Shown piece after piece: positions 1 through 9,941 of a stretch of 64,000 nt of DNA (within the stretch, counting starts at the first letter, position 1; every line of letters starts with the position of its first letter). The notes beneath the pieces are model-generated. The model did not search any database and had not been told where the DNA came from. It worked only from the letters and a program-made list of their open reading frames with translations. The translations under genes were made by a program, and so were the position numbers. The stretch is from Clostridium algidicarnis DSM 15099 (lineage in GTDB: Bacteria > Bacillota > Clostridia > Clostridiales > Clostridiaceae): the NCBI RefSeq assembly GCF_002934235.1, contig NZ_PTIS01000006.1, forward strand, positions 59,120 to 123,119, in the 5' to 3' direction.

Positions 1-614
1 CAAAATCAATAAGCAACAGATATTCTATACCACATATATCCACAGGAGATATATTTAGAAAAAATATTTCAGAAAATACCCCTTTAGGCATTGAAGCTAA
101 AAAACATATTGATAAAGGTCATTTGGTTCCAGATGACTTAACTATAGATATAGTTAAAGATCGATTAAGAGAAGAAGATTGTGATAAAGGGTACTTATTA
201 GATGGTTTTCCTAGAACAGTTACGCAGGCAGAAGCTCTAGAATGCTTTTTGAATTCTAGAGATGAAAAGCTTAATACAGCTCTTTTAATAGATGTCCCAA
301 GAGACTTCATATTAGAAAGAATGACAGGCAGAAGGGTTTGCCCAGCTTGTGGTGCTAGTTATCATATAAAATTTAATCCACCAACCATTGATGGTAGATG
401 TGATATTTGCGGTACTGATATAATTCAAAGAAAAGATGATGTTGAAAGTACTGTAAGTGAAAGGTTAGATGTCTATGATGAACAAACACAGCCTTTGATA
501 AATTATTATAAGAGCGAAGGTTTACTATCTATTGTAGATGGTACTAAAGCTATTAATGTGGTTTTCGAGGAAATATGTAACATTCTAGGGAGCAATAAAA
601 ATGATAATTATTAA
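1..614 (+). CDS. adk: adenylate kinase, 5' end missing
   Basis: Adenylate kinase converts ATP + AMP to 2 ADP in the cytosol. The frame is open from base 3, and its first readable residues include [11 protein letters not shown], the AMP-binding segment that normally lies near residue 30, so about 25 residues including the P-loop lie before the window. The LID region carries two CxxC pairs (CPAC and CDIC), the zinc-binding form usual in Gram-positive bacteria. The [12 protein letters not shown] segment is the conserved core. The stop codon overlaps the start of map by 14 bases, so the two are translationally linked. The position before map-infA-rpmJ is the standard secY-adk-map order. Confidence 0.97.
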   Translation, partial: KSISNRYSIPHISTGDIFRKNISENTPLGIEAKKHIDKGHLVPDDLTIDIVKDRLREEDCDKGYLLDGFPRTVTQAEALECFLNSRDEKLNTALLIDVPRDFILERMTGRRVCPACGASYHIKFNPPTIDGRCDICGTDIIQRKDDVESTVSERLDVYDEQTQPLINYYKSEGLLSIVDGTKAINVVFEEICNILGSNKNDNY

Positions 615-1350
615 AACCCACGAAGAAATTGAATACATGAGGCAGGCAGGAAAAGTGGTGGGAGATACTCTTTTAAAATTAGAAGAGATAGTAAGACCAG
701 GAATTACTACTGCAAAGATAGATGAATTTGCGGAAGAATTTATAACTAAGCAAGGTGCAAAACCTTCTTTTAAAGGATATGGTGGATTTCCAGCTTCCAT
801 ATGTACCTCTATTAATGAAGAAGTAGTTCATGGTATACCAACCAACAGGGTTTTAAATGAAGGTGATATCATAAGTATTGACTGTGGAGCTATTTTAAAT
901 GGATACCAAGGAGATGCTGCTAGAACTATCCCTGTTGGAAAAGTTTCTAGTGAGATTATGAAACTTATAGAGGTTACAAAAGAAAGTTTTTTCAAAGGTG
1001 TAGAAAAAGCCGTAGTAGGTAATAGGCTTACAGATATATCTTACGCTGTTCAACAGCACATTGAAAACAATAAGTTTTCAGTAGTGAGAGATTATGTAGG
1101 TCATGGAATAGGAAGGGATATGCATGAAGACCCCCAAATTCCTAACTTCGGAAAACCTGGGAAAGGACCCAAATTAGTTAGTGGAATGGTTTTGGCTATT
1201 GAGCCTATGGTAAACATAGGTGGTTTCAAAGTAATTACGAAACCAAATGGATGGACTGTTGTTACTGTAGATGGAAGCTTGTCCGCACACTATGAAAATA
1301 CAGTAGCTATATTAAATGAAGGTCCAGAGATACTTACGCTAACAAAATAA
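601..1350 (+). CDS. map: methionine aminopeptidase type I
   Basis: Removes the initiator methionine from nascent proteins. At 249 residues it has the usual bacterial type I length and lacks an N-terminal extension. The five metal ligands are visible: Asp in SIDCGA, Asp in GYQGDAART, His in [11 protein letters not shown], Glu in AIEPMVN and Glu in [10 protein letters not shown]. The start ATG lies inside the end of adk with a GGGAG site just upstream. It belongs to the ribosomal super-operon, where map commonly follows adk. Confidence 0.97.
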   Translation: MIIIKTHEEIEYMRQAGKVVGDTLLKLEEIVRPGITTAKIDEFAEEFITKQGAKPSFKGYGGFPASICTSINEEVVHGIPTNRVLNEGDIISIDCGAILNGYQGDAARTIPVGKVSSEIMKLIEVTKESFFKGVEKAVVGNRLTDISYAVQQHIENNKFSVVRDYVGHGIGRDMHEDPQIPNFGKPGKGPKLVSGMVLAIEPMVNIGGFKVITKPNGWTVVTVDGSLSAHYENTVAILNEGPEILTLTK

Positions 1351-1436
1351 GGTTACAACTGCTTAGTTATAAATTCACATTGAATCTTATATCTCAATGT
1401 AGATTTATTGCTAAGGTAATCATAGAGGTGAATATT

Positions 1437-1718
1437 TTGCAAGACAATGACTTAATTGGTAAAATTGCATATTCTAAAGCTGGCAGGGATAAGGATAAAG
1501 GATATATAATTATTGAAAGAATAGATGATAATTATGTGTTAGTTGCTGACGGAAAGAAGAAAACTATAAGTAAACCTAAAAGAAAAAAGCTTAAGCATCT
1601 TAATTTAACTTGTGAGGTTGCAAATGAGATTAAAGATAGTTTGTTAAGTGATGAGCGAGATATAGATATTAAGATTAAAAGCTTTTTAATATTAAAAGCC
1701 ATTGTTAAGGAGGTTTGA
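1437..1718 (+). CDS. KOW-domain RNA-binding protein (L14e-like)
   Basis: A 93-residue protein of the clostridial KOW/L14e-like family that sits between map and infA. It has a short beta-rich KOW-like segment ([17 protein letters not shown]) followed by a basic stretch ([10 protein letters not shown]), which suggests RNA or ribosome binding. I chose the TTG at 1437 because a GAGGTG site lies six bases upstream and because family members begin just before the DLIGK motif. An upstream start at 1380 would add 19 residues without a good ribosome site. The gene ends eight bases before infA. The function is inferred from family and context only. Confidence 0.85.
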   Translation: MQDNDLIGKIAYSKAGRDKDKGYIIIERIDDNYVLVADGKKKTISKPKRKKLKHLNLTCEVANEIKDSLLSDERDIDIKIKSFLILKAIVKEV

Positions 1719-1725
1719 TTACCTT

Positions 1726-1944
1726 ATGTCAAAAGATGATATAATAGAAATGCAGGGTACAGTAATTGATGCTTTACCAAACGCTATGTTTCAGGTAGAA
1801 TTAGAAAGTGGGCATGTAATACTTGCTCATATATCAGGAAAATTAAGAATGAATTTCATACGAATTTTGCCAGGTGATAAAGTAACATTAGAACTTTCAC
1901 CTTACGATTTAACTCGTGGAAGAATTACCTGGAGAGCAAAGTAA
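1726..1944 (+). CDS. infA: translation initiation factor IF-1
   Basis: IF-1 is a single OB-fold protein that occupies the A site of the 30S subunit during initiation. The 72-residue product begins [13 protein letters not shown] and ends in [10 protein letters not shown], both family hallmarks. An AAGGAGGT site at 1707-1714 precedes the ATG at 1726. The open frame extends further upstream (to 1702), but the added residues do not belong to the family. It is followed 15 bases later by rpmJ. Confidence 0.98.
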   Translation: MSKDDIIEMQGTVIDALPNAMFQVELESGHVILAHISGKLRMNFIRILPGDKVTLELSPYDLTRGRITWRAK

Positions 1945-1947
1945 TAA

Positions 1948-2073
<126 letters not shown>

Positions 2074-2118
2074 TTTCATAAATAGTAATTAATAAAAAAA
2101 CAATCTGCTATTAAGTTT

Positions 2119-2163
2119 TAGGTAAGGCTGACAATAGAGGGACCGACATACTCTATTGACCTA
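2119..2163 (+). promoter_or_regulatory. structured leader before rpsM
   Basis: The 177-base gap between rpmJ and rpsM holds a two-part inverted repeat. An inner 8-bp stem (CAATAGAG at 2132-2139 with CTCTATTG at 2151-2158) is closed by an outer 5-bp stem (TAGGT at 2119-2123 with ACCTA at 2159-2163). There is no T-run, so it is not a simple terminator. Ribosomal protein S4 represses the alpha operon through leader RNA in several bacteria, and rpsD is in this operon, so an S4-binding leader is a reasonable inference. Confidence 0.45.
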
Positions 2164-2250
2164 GGATTTTAAATATATAAATTAAAAATATAGAAGATAA
2201 ATTATTTTCTATATAAAAGCAAGTTTAAATACCAGGAGGTGTAAATTTTA

Positions 2251-2619
2251 ATGGCAAGAATATCAGGTATTGACCTACCAAAAGAGAAAAGAATAGAAAT
2301 AGGTCTAACTTATATATATGGAATAGGAAATTCCAGCGCTAAAAAACTGTTAGAAGAAACTGGCATTAATGCTGATACTAGGGTAAAAGATCTTAGTGAG
2401 GAAGAAGTTAATGTTATAAGAGAATATATAAATAAAAACTTAAAGGTTGAGGGAGATCTTAGAAGAGAAGTTGCCCTTAACATAAAAAGATTAGTTGAAA
2501 TTGGATGTTATAGAGGAATAAGGCATAGAAAAGGTCTTCCAGTAAGAGGACAAAAAACAAAAACTAATGCTAGAACAAGAAAAGGTCCAAAGAGAACTAT
2601 AGCTAATAGAAAGAAATAG
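2251..2619 (+). CDS. rpsM: 30S ribosomal protein S13
   Basis: A 122-residue S13 protein of the small-subunit head, beginning [16 protein letters not shown] and ending in a basic tail ([15 protein letters not shown]) that contacts tRNA in the P site. The conserved segment [17 protein letters not shown] is intact. An AGGAGGTG site precedes the ATG. It is the first gene of the alpha-operon part rpsM-rpsK-rpsD-rpoA-rplQ. Confidence 0.98.
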   Translation: MARISGIDLPKEKRIEIGLTYIYGIGNSSAKKLLEETGINADTRVKDLSEEEVNVIREYINKNLKVEGDLRREVALNIKRLVEIGCYRGIRHRKGLPVRGQKTKTNARTRKGPKRTIANRKK

Positions 2620-2634
2620 TAAGGAGGTAGAGTA

Positions 2635-3030
2635 ATGGCAGCACAAAAGGTTAAGAAAACAAGAAGAAGAAAAGAAAGAAAAAATATTGAACATGGCGCA
2701 GCACATATAAAGTCAACGTTCAATAACTCAATAGTAACTTTAACTGATACAGCTGGAAATGCTTTATCATGGTCTAGTGCAGGTGCTTTAGGATTCAGAG
2801 GATCAAGAAAGAGTACACCATATGCAGCACAAATGGCAGCAGAAACAGCTGCAAAAGTTGCAATGGAGCATGGCTTAAAGAGTGTTGAAGTTTATGTTAA
2901 AGGACCAGGATCAGGAAGAGAAGCAGCCATAAGATCATTACAAGCAGCTGGAATTGAAGTTACATTAATTAAAGATGTTACTCCAATACCACACAATGGT
3001 TGTAGACCACCAAAAAGAAGAAGAGTTTAG
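2635..3030 (+). CDS. rpsK: 30S ribosomal protein S11
   Basis: A 131-residue S11 protein of the 30S platform. Conserved segments visible are [29 protein letters not shown] and the C-terminal [14 protein letters not shown]. The N terminus is strongly basic. It starts 15 bases after rpsM with an AAGGAGG site and is co-transcribed with its neighbours. Confidence 0.98.
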   Translation: MAAQKVKKTRRRKERKNIEHGAAHIKSTFNNSIVTLTDTAGNALSWSSAGALGFRGSRKSTPYAAQMAAETAAKVAMEHGLKSVEVYVKGPGSGREAAIRSLQAAGIEVTLIKDVTPIPHNGCRPPKRRRV

Positions 3031-3054
3031 TATAAGTAACAGGAGGTGTAATTA

Positions 3055-3675
3055 ATGGCAAGATATACTGAAGCTACCTGCAGATTATGCAGAAGAGAAG
3101 GTATGAAACTATTTCTTAAGGGAGATAGATGCTATACAGATAAATGTGCGTTTGCAAGAAGAGCATATGCTCCAGGGCAACACGGACAAAGTAGAAAGAA
3201 AGTATCCAACTACGGATTACAATTAAGAGAAAAGCAAAAAGCTAAGAGAATCTACGGTGTGTTAGAAAAACAATTTAGAACATATTATGAAAAAGCAGAT
3301 AAGCAAAGAGGAATAACAGGTGAAAATCTATTAAGACTACTAGAAATGAGATTAGACAATGTAGCTTTTAGATTTGGATACGGGGCTTCAAGAACAGAAG
3401 CTAGACAATTAGTTACTCACGGACATTTCCTAGTAAACGGAAGTAAGGTAGATATTCCATCTTACCAAGTTTCAGTAAATGATGTTGTATCTATCTGTGA
3501 TAAGAGCAAGGCTACTGAGAAATTCAAAACATTTGCTGAAAATCCAAAAACTTTACCAAAGTGGTTAACATCAAATCCAGAAAATTTTGAAGGAACAGTT
3601 ATTGCTGAACCAGCAAGAGATGATATAGACGCTCCTATAAATGAAACATTAATAGTTGAGTTATATAGTAAGTAA
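3055..3675 (+). CDS. rpsD: 30S ribosomal protein S4, zinc-binding form
   Basis: A 206-residue primary 16S rRNA-binding protein with an N-terminal zinc site formed by Cys9, Cys12, Cys26 and Cys31, followed by the S4 RNA-binding domain ([20 protein letters not shown]). This is the Cys-containing form. In many bacteria S4 also autoregulates the operon that carries rpoA, which makes the structured RNA upstream of rpsM of interest. An AGGAGGTG site precedes the ATG. Confidence 0.98.
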   Translation: MARYTEATCRLCRREGMKLFLKGDRCYTDKCAFARRAYAPGQHGQSRKKVSNYGLQLREKQKAKRIYGVLEKQFRTYYEKADKQRGITGENLLRLLEMRLDNVAFRFGYGASRTEARQLVTHGHFLVNGSKVDIPSYQVSVNDVVSICDKSKATEKFKTFAENPKTLPKWLTSNPENFEGTVIAEPARDDIDAPINETLIVELYSK

Positions 3676-3784
3676 TAGTCTAATAATCTAATAGTCTGCT
3701 AAATATAGAAAAATCAATTTAGTAGATATAGAATCAGTTGCCCTCATATAAGGTTGCCATTTAAAAAACAAGGAGGGTTTGCCA

Positions 3785-4732
3785 ATGTTAGAAATCGAGA
3801 AGCCTAAAATTGAGTGTATAGAAATTAGCGAAGATGAAAGTTATGGTAAGTTTGTTGTAGAACCTCTAGAGAGAGGATACGGTATAACTCTTGGGAATGC
3901 TTTAAGAAGAATATTAATATCTTCACTACCTGGCGTTGCAGCTAGGTATGTAAAGATAGATGGTGTACTTCATGAATTCTCAACAGTTCCAGGTGTTAAA
4001 GAAGACGTAACAGAATTAATATTAAACATTAAATCTCTTGCTCTTAAAATGACAGGTGAGGGGCCTAAGACTATATATATAGATGCAAAGGGACCTTGCG
4101 AAGTAACCGCTGGAGATATAAAAACTGATAGCGATATAGAGGTTGTTAATAAAGATCTACATATAGCAACCCTGGATGATAATGCAAGATTATACATGGA
4201 GATTATAGTTGGAAGAGGAAGAGGTTATGTTTCACAAAACAAAAACAAAATCGAAGAACTTCCTATATCATCTATACCTATAGACTCCATATATACTCCA
4301 GTTAAAAGAGTTAACTTTACCGTAGATAACACAAGGGTTGGTCAAATCACAGATTATGATAAGCTAACCTTAGAGATCTGGACAAATGGAACCATAAAAA
4401 CAGAAGAGGCTTTAAGCTTATCAGCTAAAATTCTAATAGAACACTTTAAGTTATTCATGACTCTTACTGATCATGCAAATGATGTAGAGATTATGATAGA
4501 AAAAGAAGAAGATAAGAAGGAAAAAGTTCTTGAAATGACTATTGAGGAGCTTGATTTATCAGTTAGAAGCTACAACTGCTTAAAGAGAGCTGGAATAAAT
4601 ACAGTTCAAGAACTTGCCCAAAGATCTATTGAAGATATGATGAAGGTAAGAAACCTTGGAAGAAAGTCCCTAGAAGAAGTAGAACGAAAACTTAAAGATT
4701 TAGGTTTGGGATTAAGATTAAACGACGAGTAA
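3785..4732 (+). CDS. rpoA: RNA polymerase alpha subunit
   Basis: A 315-residue subunit with an N-terminal assembly domain ([23 protein letters not shown] segment), an acidic linker ([12 protein letters not shown]) and a C-terminal domain that binds UP elements and activators ([30 protein letters not shown]). I chose the ATG at 3785 because AGGAGGG at 3771-3777 is seven bases away. An upstream TTG at 3779 would add only two residues and lie too close to the ribosome site. The 109-base gap before it has an imperfect inverted repeat around 3700-3730. Confidence 0.98.
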   Translation: MLEIEKPKIECIEISEDESYGKFVVEPLERGYGITLGNALRRILISSLPGVAARYVKIDGVLHEFSTVPGVKEDVTELILNIKSLALKMTGEGPKTIYIDAKGPCEVTAGDIKTDSDIEVVNKDLHIATLDDNARLYMEIIVGRGRGYVSQNKNKIEELPISSIPIDSIYTPVKRVNFTVDNTRVGQITDYDKLTLEIWTNGTIKTEEALSLSAKILIEHFKLFMTLTDHANDVEIMIEKEEDKKEKVLEMTIEELDLSVRSYNCLKRAGINTVQELAQRSIEDMMKVRNLGRKSLEEVERKLKDLGLGLRLNDE

Positions 4733-4744
4733 GGAGGTAAAGTT

Positions 4745-5086
4745 ATGGCAGTGTACCGTAAATTAGGTCGTCCAACCGACCAAAGAAGAGCAATGTTAAG
4801 AAATCTTGTTACTAGTTTCTTAAAATATGGTAAGATAGAAACTACAGAAGCAAGAGCAAAAGAAACAAAGCGATTAGCTGAAAAAATGATCACTCTTGGA
4901 AAAAAGGGAGATCTTAATGCAAGAAGGCAAGCGCTTGCTTTCGTAACTGAAGAAGAAGTAGTAAGAAATTTATTTGATAATATAGCTCCTAAGTACAGTG
5001 AAAGAAATGGTGGATATACTAGAATTTATAAAGTAGGTCCACGTAGAGGAGATGCAGCAGAAGTAGTTATATTAGAATTAGTATAA
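4745..5086 (+). CDS. rplQ: 50S ribosomal protein L17
   Basis: A 113-residue L17 protein beginning [20 protein letters not shown], the family signature. It closes the alpha operon, starting 12 bases after rpoA with an AAGGAGGT site. A stem-loop follows directly, consistent with the end of the super-operon. Confidence 0.98.
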   Translation: MAVYRKLGRPTDQRRAMLRNLVTSFLKYGKIETTEARAKETKRLAEKMITLGKKGDLNARRQALAFVTEEEVVRNLFDNIAPKYSERNGGYTRIYKVGPRRGDAAEVVILELV

Positions 5087-5093
5087 CAATTAA

Positions 5094-5127
5094 GGGGATT
5101 AAGTGGCATTAGCTTAGTCCCCATTTT
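5094..5127 (+). terminator. probable terminator after rplQ
   Basis: A 10-bp stem with one G-T pair (GGGGATTAAG at 5094-5103 with CTTAGTCCCC at 5113-5122) is followed by ATTTTAAT. The T-run is short, so termination may be partial. Confidence 0.7.
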
Positions 5128-5193
5128 AATATATCTATTTATTTTTATTGCTCAGTATGTTATTTTATTAGTATATTAATATTATTAATATGT

Positions 5194-5236
5194 AAGTAAT
5201 GGAAAATAGATTTATAAAGTCTACTTTTCATTACTT
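5194..5236 (+). promoter_or_regulatory. inverted repeat before ecfA1
   Basis: AAGTAATGGAAAA at 5194-5206 pairs with TTTTCATTACTT at 5225-5236 with one bulged G. It lies 32 bases before the ATG of the first ECF ATPase gene. It could be a leader hairpin or an operator. No known riboswitch was recognised. Confidence 0.35.
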
Positions 5237-5268
5237 ATATGCACATTTTTATTTTGGAGGACTATTAA

Positions 5269-6114
5269 ATGAAAAATACTATGATTAAATGCGAAAACCT
5301 TACATACAAATATATTAATTCAGAAGATAATTCAGAGAAGTATGCTGTTAATGGTGTTAACCTAGAGGTTGAAAAGGGAGAGTTTTTAGTAGTATTAGGA
5401 CATAATGGTTCGGGAAAATCTACCCTTGCAAAACATTTAAATGCACTATTAATACCATCAGAAGGCAAAGTTTATGTTGATAACATGGATACATCTGATG
5501 AGAATAATACATGGAATATTAGAAGCAAAGCAGGTATGGTTTTTCAAAATCCTGATAATCAAATAGTTGCAACAATTGTGGAAGAAGATGTGGCCTTTGG
5601 CCCAGAAAATCTTGGAGTAGAACCTAGTGAGATAAGAAAAAGAGTAGAAGAAAGTTTAAAAACAGTAGGTATGTACGAGTATAGGAAACATGCACCACAT
5701 CTCTTGTCAGGTGGTCAAAAACAAAGAGTAGCTATAGCGGGCATACTAGCAATGATGCCTAAATGCATAGTATTTGATGAACCTACAGCTATGCTAGACC
5801 CTTCAGGGAGAAAAGAAGTAATAAACACTATAAAGAAACTTAATAAAGAGTTTGGAATAACTATAATACTTATTACCCACTATATGGAAGAAGCGGTAGA
5901 AGCAGATCGTATAGCTGTTATGGATGAAGGAAAGATAATAATAGAGGGTACACCAAGAGATGTTTTCAAAAATGTAGAATTAATGAAAAAGATAGGACTA
6001 GATGTTCCACAGGTTACTGAACTTGCCTATGAATTAAAAAAGAGTGGAATTGATATTAATACAGAAATATTAACTATAGATGAGATGGTGAATAAATTAT
6101 GTCAATTAAGATAG
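5269..6114 (+). CDS. ecfA1: ECF transporter ATPase A1
   Basis: One of two ATPases that drive group II energy-coupling-factor transporters, which take up vitamins and metals through exchangeable S components. Visible motifs are Walker [11 protein letters not shown]-loop FQNPDNQ, signature LSGGQKQR, Walker [12 protein letters not shown] and H-loop ITHYMEE. At 281 residues it has normal length, with the C-terminal ECF ATPase domain. A GGAGG site lies eight bases before the ATG. It overlaps ecfA2 by 16 bases. The S component must be encoded elsewhere. Confidence 0.95.
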   Translation: MKNTMIKCENLTYKYINSEDNSEKYAVNGVNLEVEKGEFLVVLGHNGSGKSTLAKHLNALLIPSEGKVYVDNMDTSDENNTWNIRSKAGMVFQNPDNQIVATIVEEDVAFGPENLGVEPSEIRKRVEESLKTVGMYEYRKHAPHLLSGGQKQRVAIAGILAMMPKCIVFDEPTAMLDPSGRKEVINTIKKLNKEFGITIILITHYMEEAVEADRIAVMDEGKIIIEGTPRDVFKNVELMKKIGLDVPQVTELAYELKKSGIDINTEILTIDEMVNKLCQLR

Positions 6115-6968
6115 AAAATTTAACCCATATTTATATGAAAAATACGCCTTTTGAAAAGAAGGCATTAGATGATATAAATTTAGAGATAAATGATGGTGAA
6201 TTTGTTGCCCTTATTGGGCATACAGGATCAGGGAAATCAACACTTATTCAACACCTAAATGGTTTATTAAAACCAACCAGTGGAAAGATAATAATTGATG
6301 GGCAAGATATACTTAAAAGAGGAGTAAAGCTTAGTGATGTAAGAAAAAAGGTAGGCTTAGTATTTCAATATCCTGAATATCAATTGTTTGAAGAAACCAT
6401 AGAAAAGGACATAGCTTTTGGACCTAAAAATTTAGGCCTAAAAGATGAAGAAATACTTAAGAGGGTTAAAAAGGCCATGGAAATGGTAGGAATAGATTAC
6501 GAAGAATATAAAGATAAATCACCATTTGATTTAAGTGGAGGTCAAAAGAGACGTGTAGCAATTGCAGGGGTGGTAGCTATGGAGCCTAAGACACTTATAT
6601 TAGATGAGCCCACAGCAGGACTTGATCCAAAAGGAAGAGATGATATATTGTCTCAAATTAAAACCTTACACAAGGATTATAATATGACTATAATATTAGT
6701 TTCACATAGCATGGAAGATGTTGCCAAGGTAGCAGATAGAATTATAGTAATGAATAAGGCAACCTGCATTTTAGATGGAAAGCCAAAAGAAATATTTCAA
6801 AATATCGATAGGTTAGAAGAGGTTGGACTTGCAGCTCCACAAATTACTTATTTAGTTAGAGAATTAAGAGCTAAAGGCTTTGAGATAGAAAAAGATATAT
6901 TTACAGTTGATCAAGCTAAAAAAGCGGTTTTAAAATATTTAGATAATACCAAAAAAGCTAGCTTATAG
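6099..6968 (+). CDS. ecfA2: ECF transporter ATPase A2
   Basis: The second ECF ATPase, 289 residues, pairing with EcfA1 as a heterodimer. Motifs are Walker [11 protein letters not shown]-loop FQYPEYQLF, signature LSGGQKRR, Walker [13 protein letters not shown] and H-loop VSHSMED. The start ATG lies inside the end of ecfA1, indicating translational coupling. The ecfA1-ecfA2-ecfT-truA-rplM-rpsI order is conserved in Firmicutes. Confidence 0.95.
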   Translation: MSIKIENLTHIYMKNTPFEKKALDDINLEINDGEFVALIGHTGSGKSTLIQHLNGLLKPTSGKIIIDGQDILKRGVKLSDVRKKVGLVFQYPEYQLFEETIEKDIAFGPKNLGLKDEEILKRVKKAMEMVGIDYEEYKDKSPFDLSGGQKRRVAIAGVVAMEPKTLILDEPTAGLDPKGRDDILSQIKTLHKDYNMTIILVSHSMEDVAKVADRIIVMNKATCILDGKPKEIFQNIDRLEEVGLAAPQITYLVRELRAKGFEIEKDIFTVDQAKKAVLKYLDNTKKASL

Positions 6969-6980
6969 GGGGAAGAACTT

Positions 6981-7781
6981 ATGATAAAAGATATTACAAT
7001 AGGACAATATGTACCGGGGGAATCTTTTGTTCATAAATTAGACCCCAGGACTAAAATATTAATATCATTATTATTTATAATCCAATTGTTTCTAATCAAA
7101 AGTTTTAGTGGATACATATTTGTAGTGGCATTTATATTAGCTACGGTTTCAGTTGCAAAACTATCACCCACATATTTATACAAAGGTCTAAAACCTGTTT
7201 TTATACTTATAGTTGTGACAGCTATTTTAAATTTATTTATGGTAGAGGGTACTGAACTTGTATTTCAATGGAAATTTATAAAGATATATAAAGAAGGACT
7301 AAGTACAGCAGGCTTTATGGTACTAAGATTAATATTTTTGATAATTGGAACATCGTTACTTACATTAACAACATCACCTATTGAACTTACAGATGGAATT
7401 GAAAGGCTTTTAAGCCCTTTTAAAAAGATAGGTTTACCTGCTCATGAACTAGCAATGATGATGACTATAGCATTAAGATTTATACCTACACTAATGGATG
7501 AAACTGATAAAATAATGAAGGCTCAGATGGCTAGGGGTGCTGATTTTGATAGTGGAAATATAATAAACAAAGCAAAAGGATTAATTCCATTACTTGTGCC
7601 ACTATTTATAAGTTCATTTAGAAGAGCAGATGAGCTTGCTATGGCTATGGAGTCAAGATGTTATAGGGGGGGAGAAGGTAGAACTAGAATGAAACAACTT
7701 AAAATGCAAGGTATTGATTTGGTTGCTGCTATAATATATTTTTCTTTAGCAACATTATCCATAGCAATATATTATATATAG
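6981..7781 (+). CDS. ecfT: ECF transporter transmembrane component EcfT
   Basis: The membrane scaffold that couples the two ECF ATPases to S components. The 266-residue protein has about five hydrophobic segments and two cytoplasmic coupling motifs of the Ala-Arg-Gly type, MARGADFDSG and a second arginine-rich one (ESRCYRGGEGRT). It begins with IGQYVPGESFVHKLDPRTK, the family N terminus. It lies 12 bases after ecfA2 and just before truA. Confidence 0.95.
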   Translation: MIKDITIGQYVPGESFVHKLDPRTKILISLLFIIQLFLIKSFSGYIFVVAFILATVSVAKLSPTYLYKGLKPVFILIVVTAILNLFMVEGTELVFQWKFIKIYKEGLSTAGFMVLRLIFLIIGTSLLTLTTSPIELTDGIERLLSPFKKIGLPAHELAMMMTIALRFIPTLMDETDKIMKAQMARGADFDSGNIINKAKGLIPLLVPLFISSFRRADELAMAMESRCYRGGEGRTRMKQLKMQGIDLVAAIIYFSLATLSIAIYYI

Positions 7782-7793
7782 TTGGATATTATA

Positions 7794-8528
7794 ATGAAAA
7801 ATATAAAATTAATAGTAGAGTACGATGGAACAAATTATAGTGGGTGGCAAAGGCAAAACAATGCTATGACTATTCAACAAAAAATTGAAGAGGCTATATT
7901 TAAATCAACTGGTGAAAGCTTAGATGTAATAGGATGTAGTAGAACAGATGCTGGAGTACATGCAAAAGCTTTTGTACTAAACTTTCATACTAAATCCACA
8001 ATACCATCAGATAAAATTAAGAATGTTATAAATCTAAATTTACCAGAAGACATAATTATATTAAGTTCAGAAGAGGTAGAAAAAGAATTCCATGCTAGAT
8101 ATAGTTGTGTAGCAAAGACGTACTCCTACACTATATTTAATAGGGAAAGCGTTCCAGCATTATATAGAAATTATGTATATCATGTAAGGAAACCCCTAAA
8201 TGTGGATATAATGATAGAAGCCAGTAAATATTTTCTAGGGAAACAAGACTTTTCTGCATTTAAAAATATGGGAAGCTCCGTTAAAACTAGCACTAGAACT
8301 ATTAAAGATATAGAAATATATAAACAAAATGATTATATAAAGATCTATATAACCGCAGATGGATTTTTATATAATATGGTTAAAATAATAGTAGGTACTT
8401 TAGTTCAAGTGGGAAAAGGTAAAATGCCACCAAAGCAGATAAGAGATATAATAGAATCAAAGGATAGATCTAAAGCGGGGAAAGCAGTTTTATCATCAGG
8501 GCTTTGTTTAGAAAAAGTATTTTATTAA
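7794..8528 (+). CDS. truA: tRNA pseudouridine(38-40) synthase
   Basis: Converts uridines 38-40 in the anticodon arm of tRNAs to pseudouridine. The 244-residue product has the catalytic Asp in GCSRTDAGVHA and the start motif IKLIVEYDGTNYSGWQRQ. I prefer the ATG at 7794, which gives the family N terminus MKNIKL. A TTG at 7782 adds four residues and directly follows the ecfT stop. The ribosome site is weak, so coupling to ecfT translation is likely. Confidence 0.95.
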   Translation: MKNIKLIVEYDGTNYSGWQRQNNAMTIQQKIEEAIFKSTGESLDVIGCSRTDAGVHAKAFVLNFHTKSTIPSDKIKNVINLNLPEDIIILSSEEVEKEFHARYSCVAKTYSYTIFNRESVPALYRNYVYHVRKPLNVDIMIEASKYFLGKQDFSAFKNMGSSVKTSTRTIKDIEIYKQNDYIKIYITADGFLYNMVKIIVGTLVQVGKGKMPPKQIRDIIESKDRSKAGKAVLSSGLCLEKVFY

Positions 8529-8542
8529 TTTAATAAAATACA

Positions 8543-8571
8543 TTGACACACCAGGAAGATTGTATTACAAT
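8543..8571 (+). promoter_or_regulatory. sigma-A promoter for rplM-rpsI
   Basis: TTGACA (8543-8548) and TACAAT (8566-8571) are separated by exactly 17 bases. The -35 is perfect and the -10 differs from consensus at one position. It would start a transcript near 8578, upstream of the rplM leader hairpin. Confidence 0.85.
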
Positions 8572-8581
8572 GATAATGTTT

Positions 8582-8686
8582 GAAAAAACTATATTTGCTA
8601 AGTGTATAAGATCCACGAAGGTTGGATCTTCACATAGAAATAGAAGAACGAAAAAGTTTATATAAGAAGTTCAGGGAGGGAAAAAG
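8582..8686 (+). promoter_or_regulatory. L13-type ribosomal leader
   Basis: About 105 bases of leader between the promoter and rplM contain a perfect 8-bp stem, AAGATCCA at 8608-8615 with TGGATCTT at 8623-8630, closed by a 7-base loop. Firmicutes are known to carry an L13 leader at this place, thought to autoregulate rplM-rpsI, and this element fits in position and size. The assignment rests on context and the hairpin, not on a covariance search. Confidence 0.65.
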
Positions 8687-9121
8687 ATGAAATCATACAT
8701 AGCTAAAACAGGAGAAGTTGATAGAAAATGGTATGTAGTTGATGCAGCAGGAAAACCATTGGGTAGAGTTGCCAGCCAAGTAGCATCTATATTAAGAGGA
8801 AAACACAAACCAATATTCACACCAAATGTTGATACAGGTGATTATGTAATAGTAATCAATGCTGAAAAGGTAGTTTTAACTGGAAAGAAATTAGATCAAA
8901 AGATGTTGAGACATCACTCATTTTATCCAGGTGGATTAAAAGAAACACCTTACAGAGAGGTATTAAAAAAGAAGCCAGAATATGCATTTGAAGAGGCTGT
9001 AAGAAGAATGCTTCCAACAGGAGTACTTGGAAGACAAACATTAAGAAAACTTAAAGTATACAGAGGTTCTGAGCATGATCAACAAGCACAGAAGCCAGAA
9101 GTTTTAGAACTTAAATACTAA
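8687..9121 (+). CDS. rplM: 50S ribosomal protein L13
   Basis: A 144-residue L13 protein, an early assembly protein of the large subunit. Conserved segments include [26 protein letters not shown] and [14 protein letters not shown] strong AGGGAGGG site precedes the ATG. It forms an operon with rpsI 26 bases downstream. Confidence 0.98.
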   Translation: MKSYIAKTGEVDRKWYVVDAAGKPLGRVASQVASILRGKHKPIFTPNVDTGDYVIVINAEKVVLTGKKLDQKMLRHHSFYPGGLKETPYREVLKKKPEYAFEEAVRRMLPTGVLGRQTLRKLKVYRGSEHDQQAQKPEVLELKY

Positions 9122-9147
9122 TAGGACGCGAGAGGAGGAAATTTTAA

Positions 9148-9540
9148 ATGGCTAAAGTTCAATATATGGCAACTGGTAGAAGAAAGAAAGCTGTAGCAAG
9201 AGTAAGACTTATACCAGGTGAAGGAAAAGTAACTATAAATAACAGAGACATAGAAGAATTTTTTGGATTAGAAACTTTAAGGGTTATAGCTAACCAACCA
9301 TTGGTTTTAACTGAAACTAAAGGTAAATTTGATGTTTTAGTAAATGTACACGGTGGGGGATATACAGGTCAAGCCGGAGCTATAAGACACGGTATTACAA
9401 GAGCATTAGTTAAAGCTGATGAAAATTTAAGACCTGAACTTAAGAAGGCAGGATTCTTAACAAGAGACCCAAGAATGAAAGAAAGAAAGAAATACGGTCT
9501 TAAGAAAGCTAGAAGATCACCACAATTTTCAAAGAGATAG
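9148..9540 (+). CDS. rpsI: 30S ribosomal protein S9
   Basis: A 130-residue S9 protein whose C-terminal tail (RRSPQFSKR) reaches the P-site tRNA. It begins [21 protein letters not shown], the family signature. A GAGGAGG site precedes the ATG, and a strong terminator follows the stop. Confidence 0.98.
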   Translation: MAKVQYMATGRRKKAVARVRLIPGEGKVTINNRDIEEFFGLETLRVIANQPLVLTETKGKFDVLVNVHGGGYTGQAGAIRHGITRALVKADENLRPELKKAGFLTRDPRMKERKKYGLKKARRSPQFSKR

Positions 9541-9556
9541 TATTTATAAAATCACG

Positions 9557-9595
9557 AAACCCGCAAACATTAATGTTTGGGGGTTTTATTTTTTT
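9557..9595 (+). terminator. rho-independent terminator after rpsI
   Basis: Arms AAACCC-CAAACAT and ATGTTTG-GGGTTT fold into a long stem (9557-9586) with a two-base TA loop, followed by TATTTTTTT. Confidence 0.9.
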
Positions 9596-9941
9596 AGTCC
9601 TAAGTTATTTAAGTTTACAGGACTTACATCATATTAAGACTTAAACCTTTTTAATGGCTAACCTTATTACTTGCTGATATAAAGCTTTTTAAAAGAATTA
9701 GTTATGACTATCTGAGCTTTATTAAGTAAATATTTATAAATACTTGATAAAATAGTGGAATATAGTCAAAACTAATAATGTATAATTAAAAGGATGTTAT
9801 TTTATTAAACAGATAACTGAATTACAAAAAATGTATGCTTATATTAAGATTAGGTTAAAAGTTATGAGATTCTCTTAACATACATAAAAATATACTGTAT
9901 TATTTCTAAGATAAAAGTAATTTATAATGGGGGAATATGGT
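9596..9941. other. intergenic region before Na/Pi symporter
   Basis: About 345 bases without a gene. Near its end TTAAGA (9844-9849) and TTAAAA (9855-9860) are spaced by five bases, with TTAACA at 9875-9880. This resembles the direct repeats of a PhoP box in Gram-positive bacteria and would fit the phosphate transporter gene downstream, but the third repeat is off phase. No RNA gene was recognised. Confidence 0.3.
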
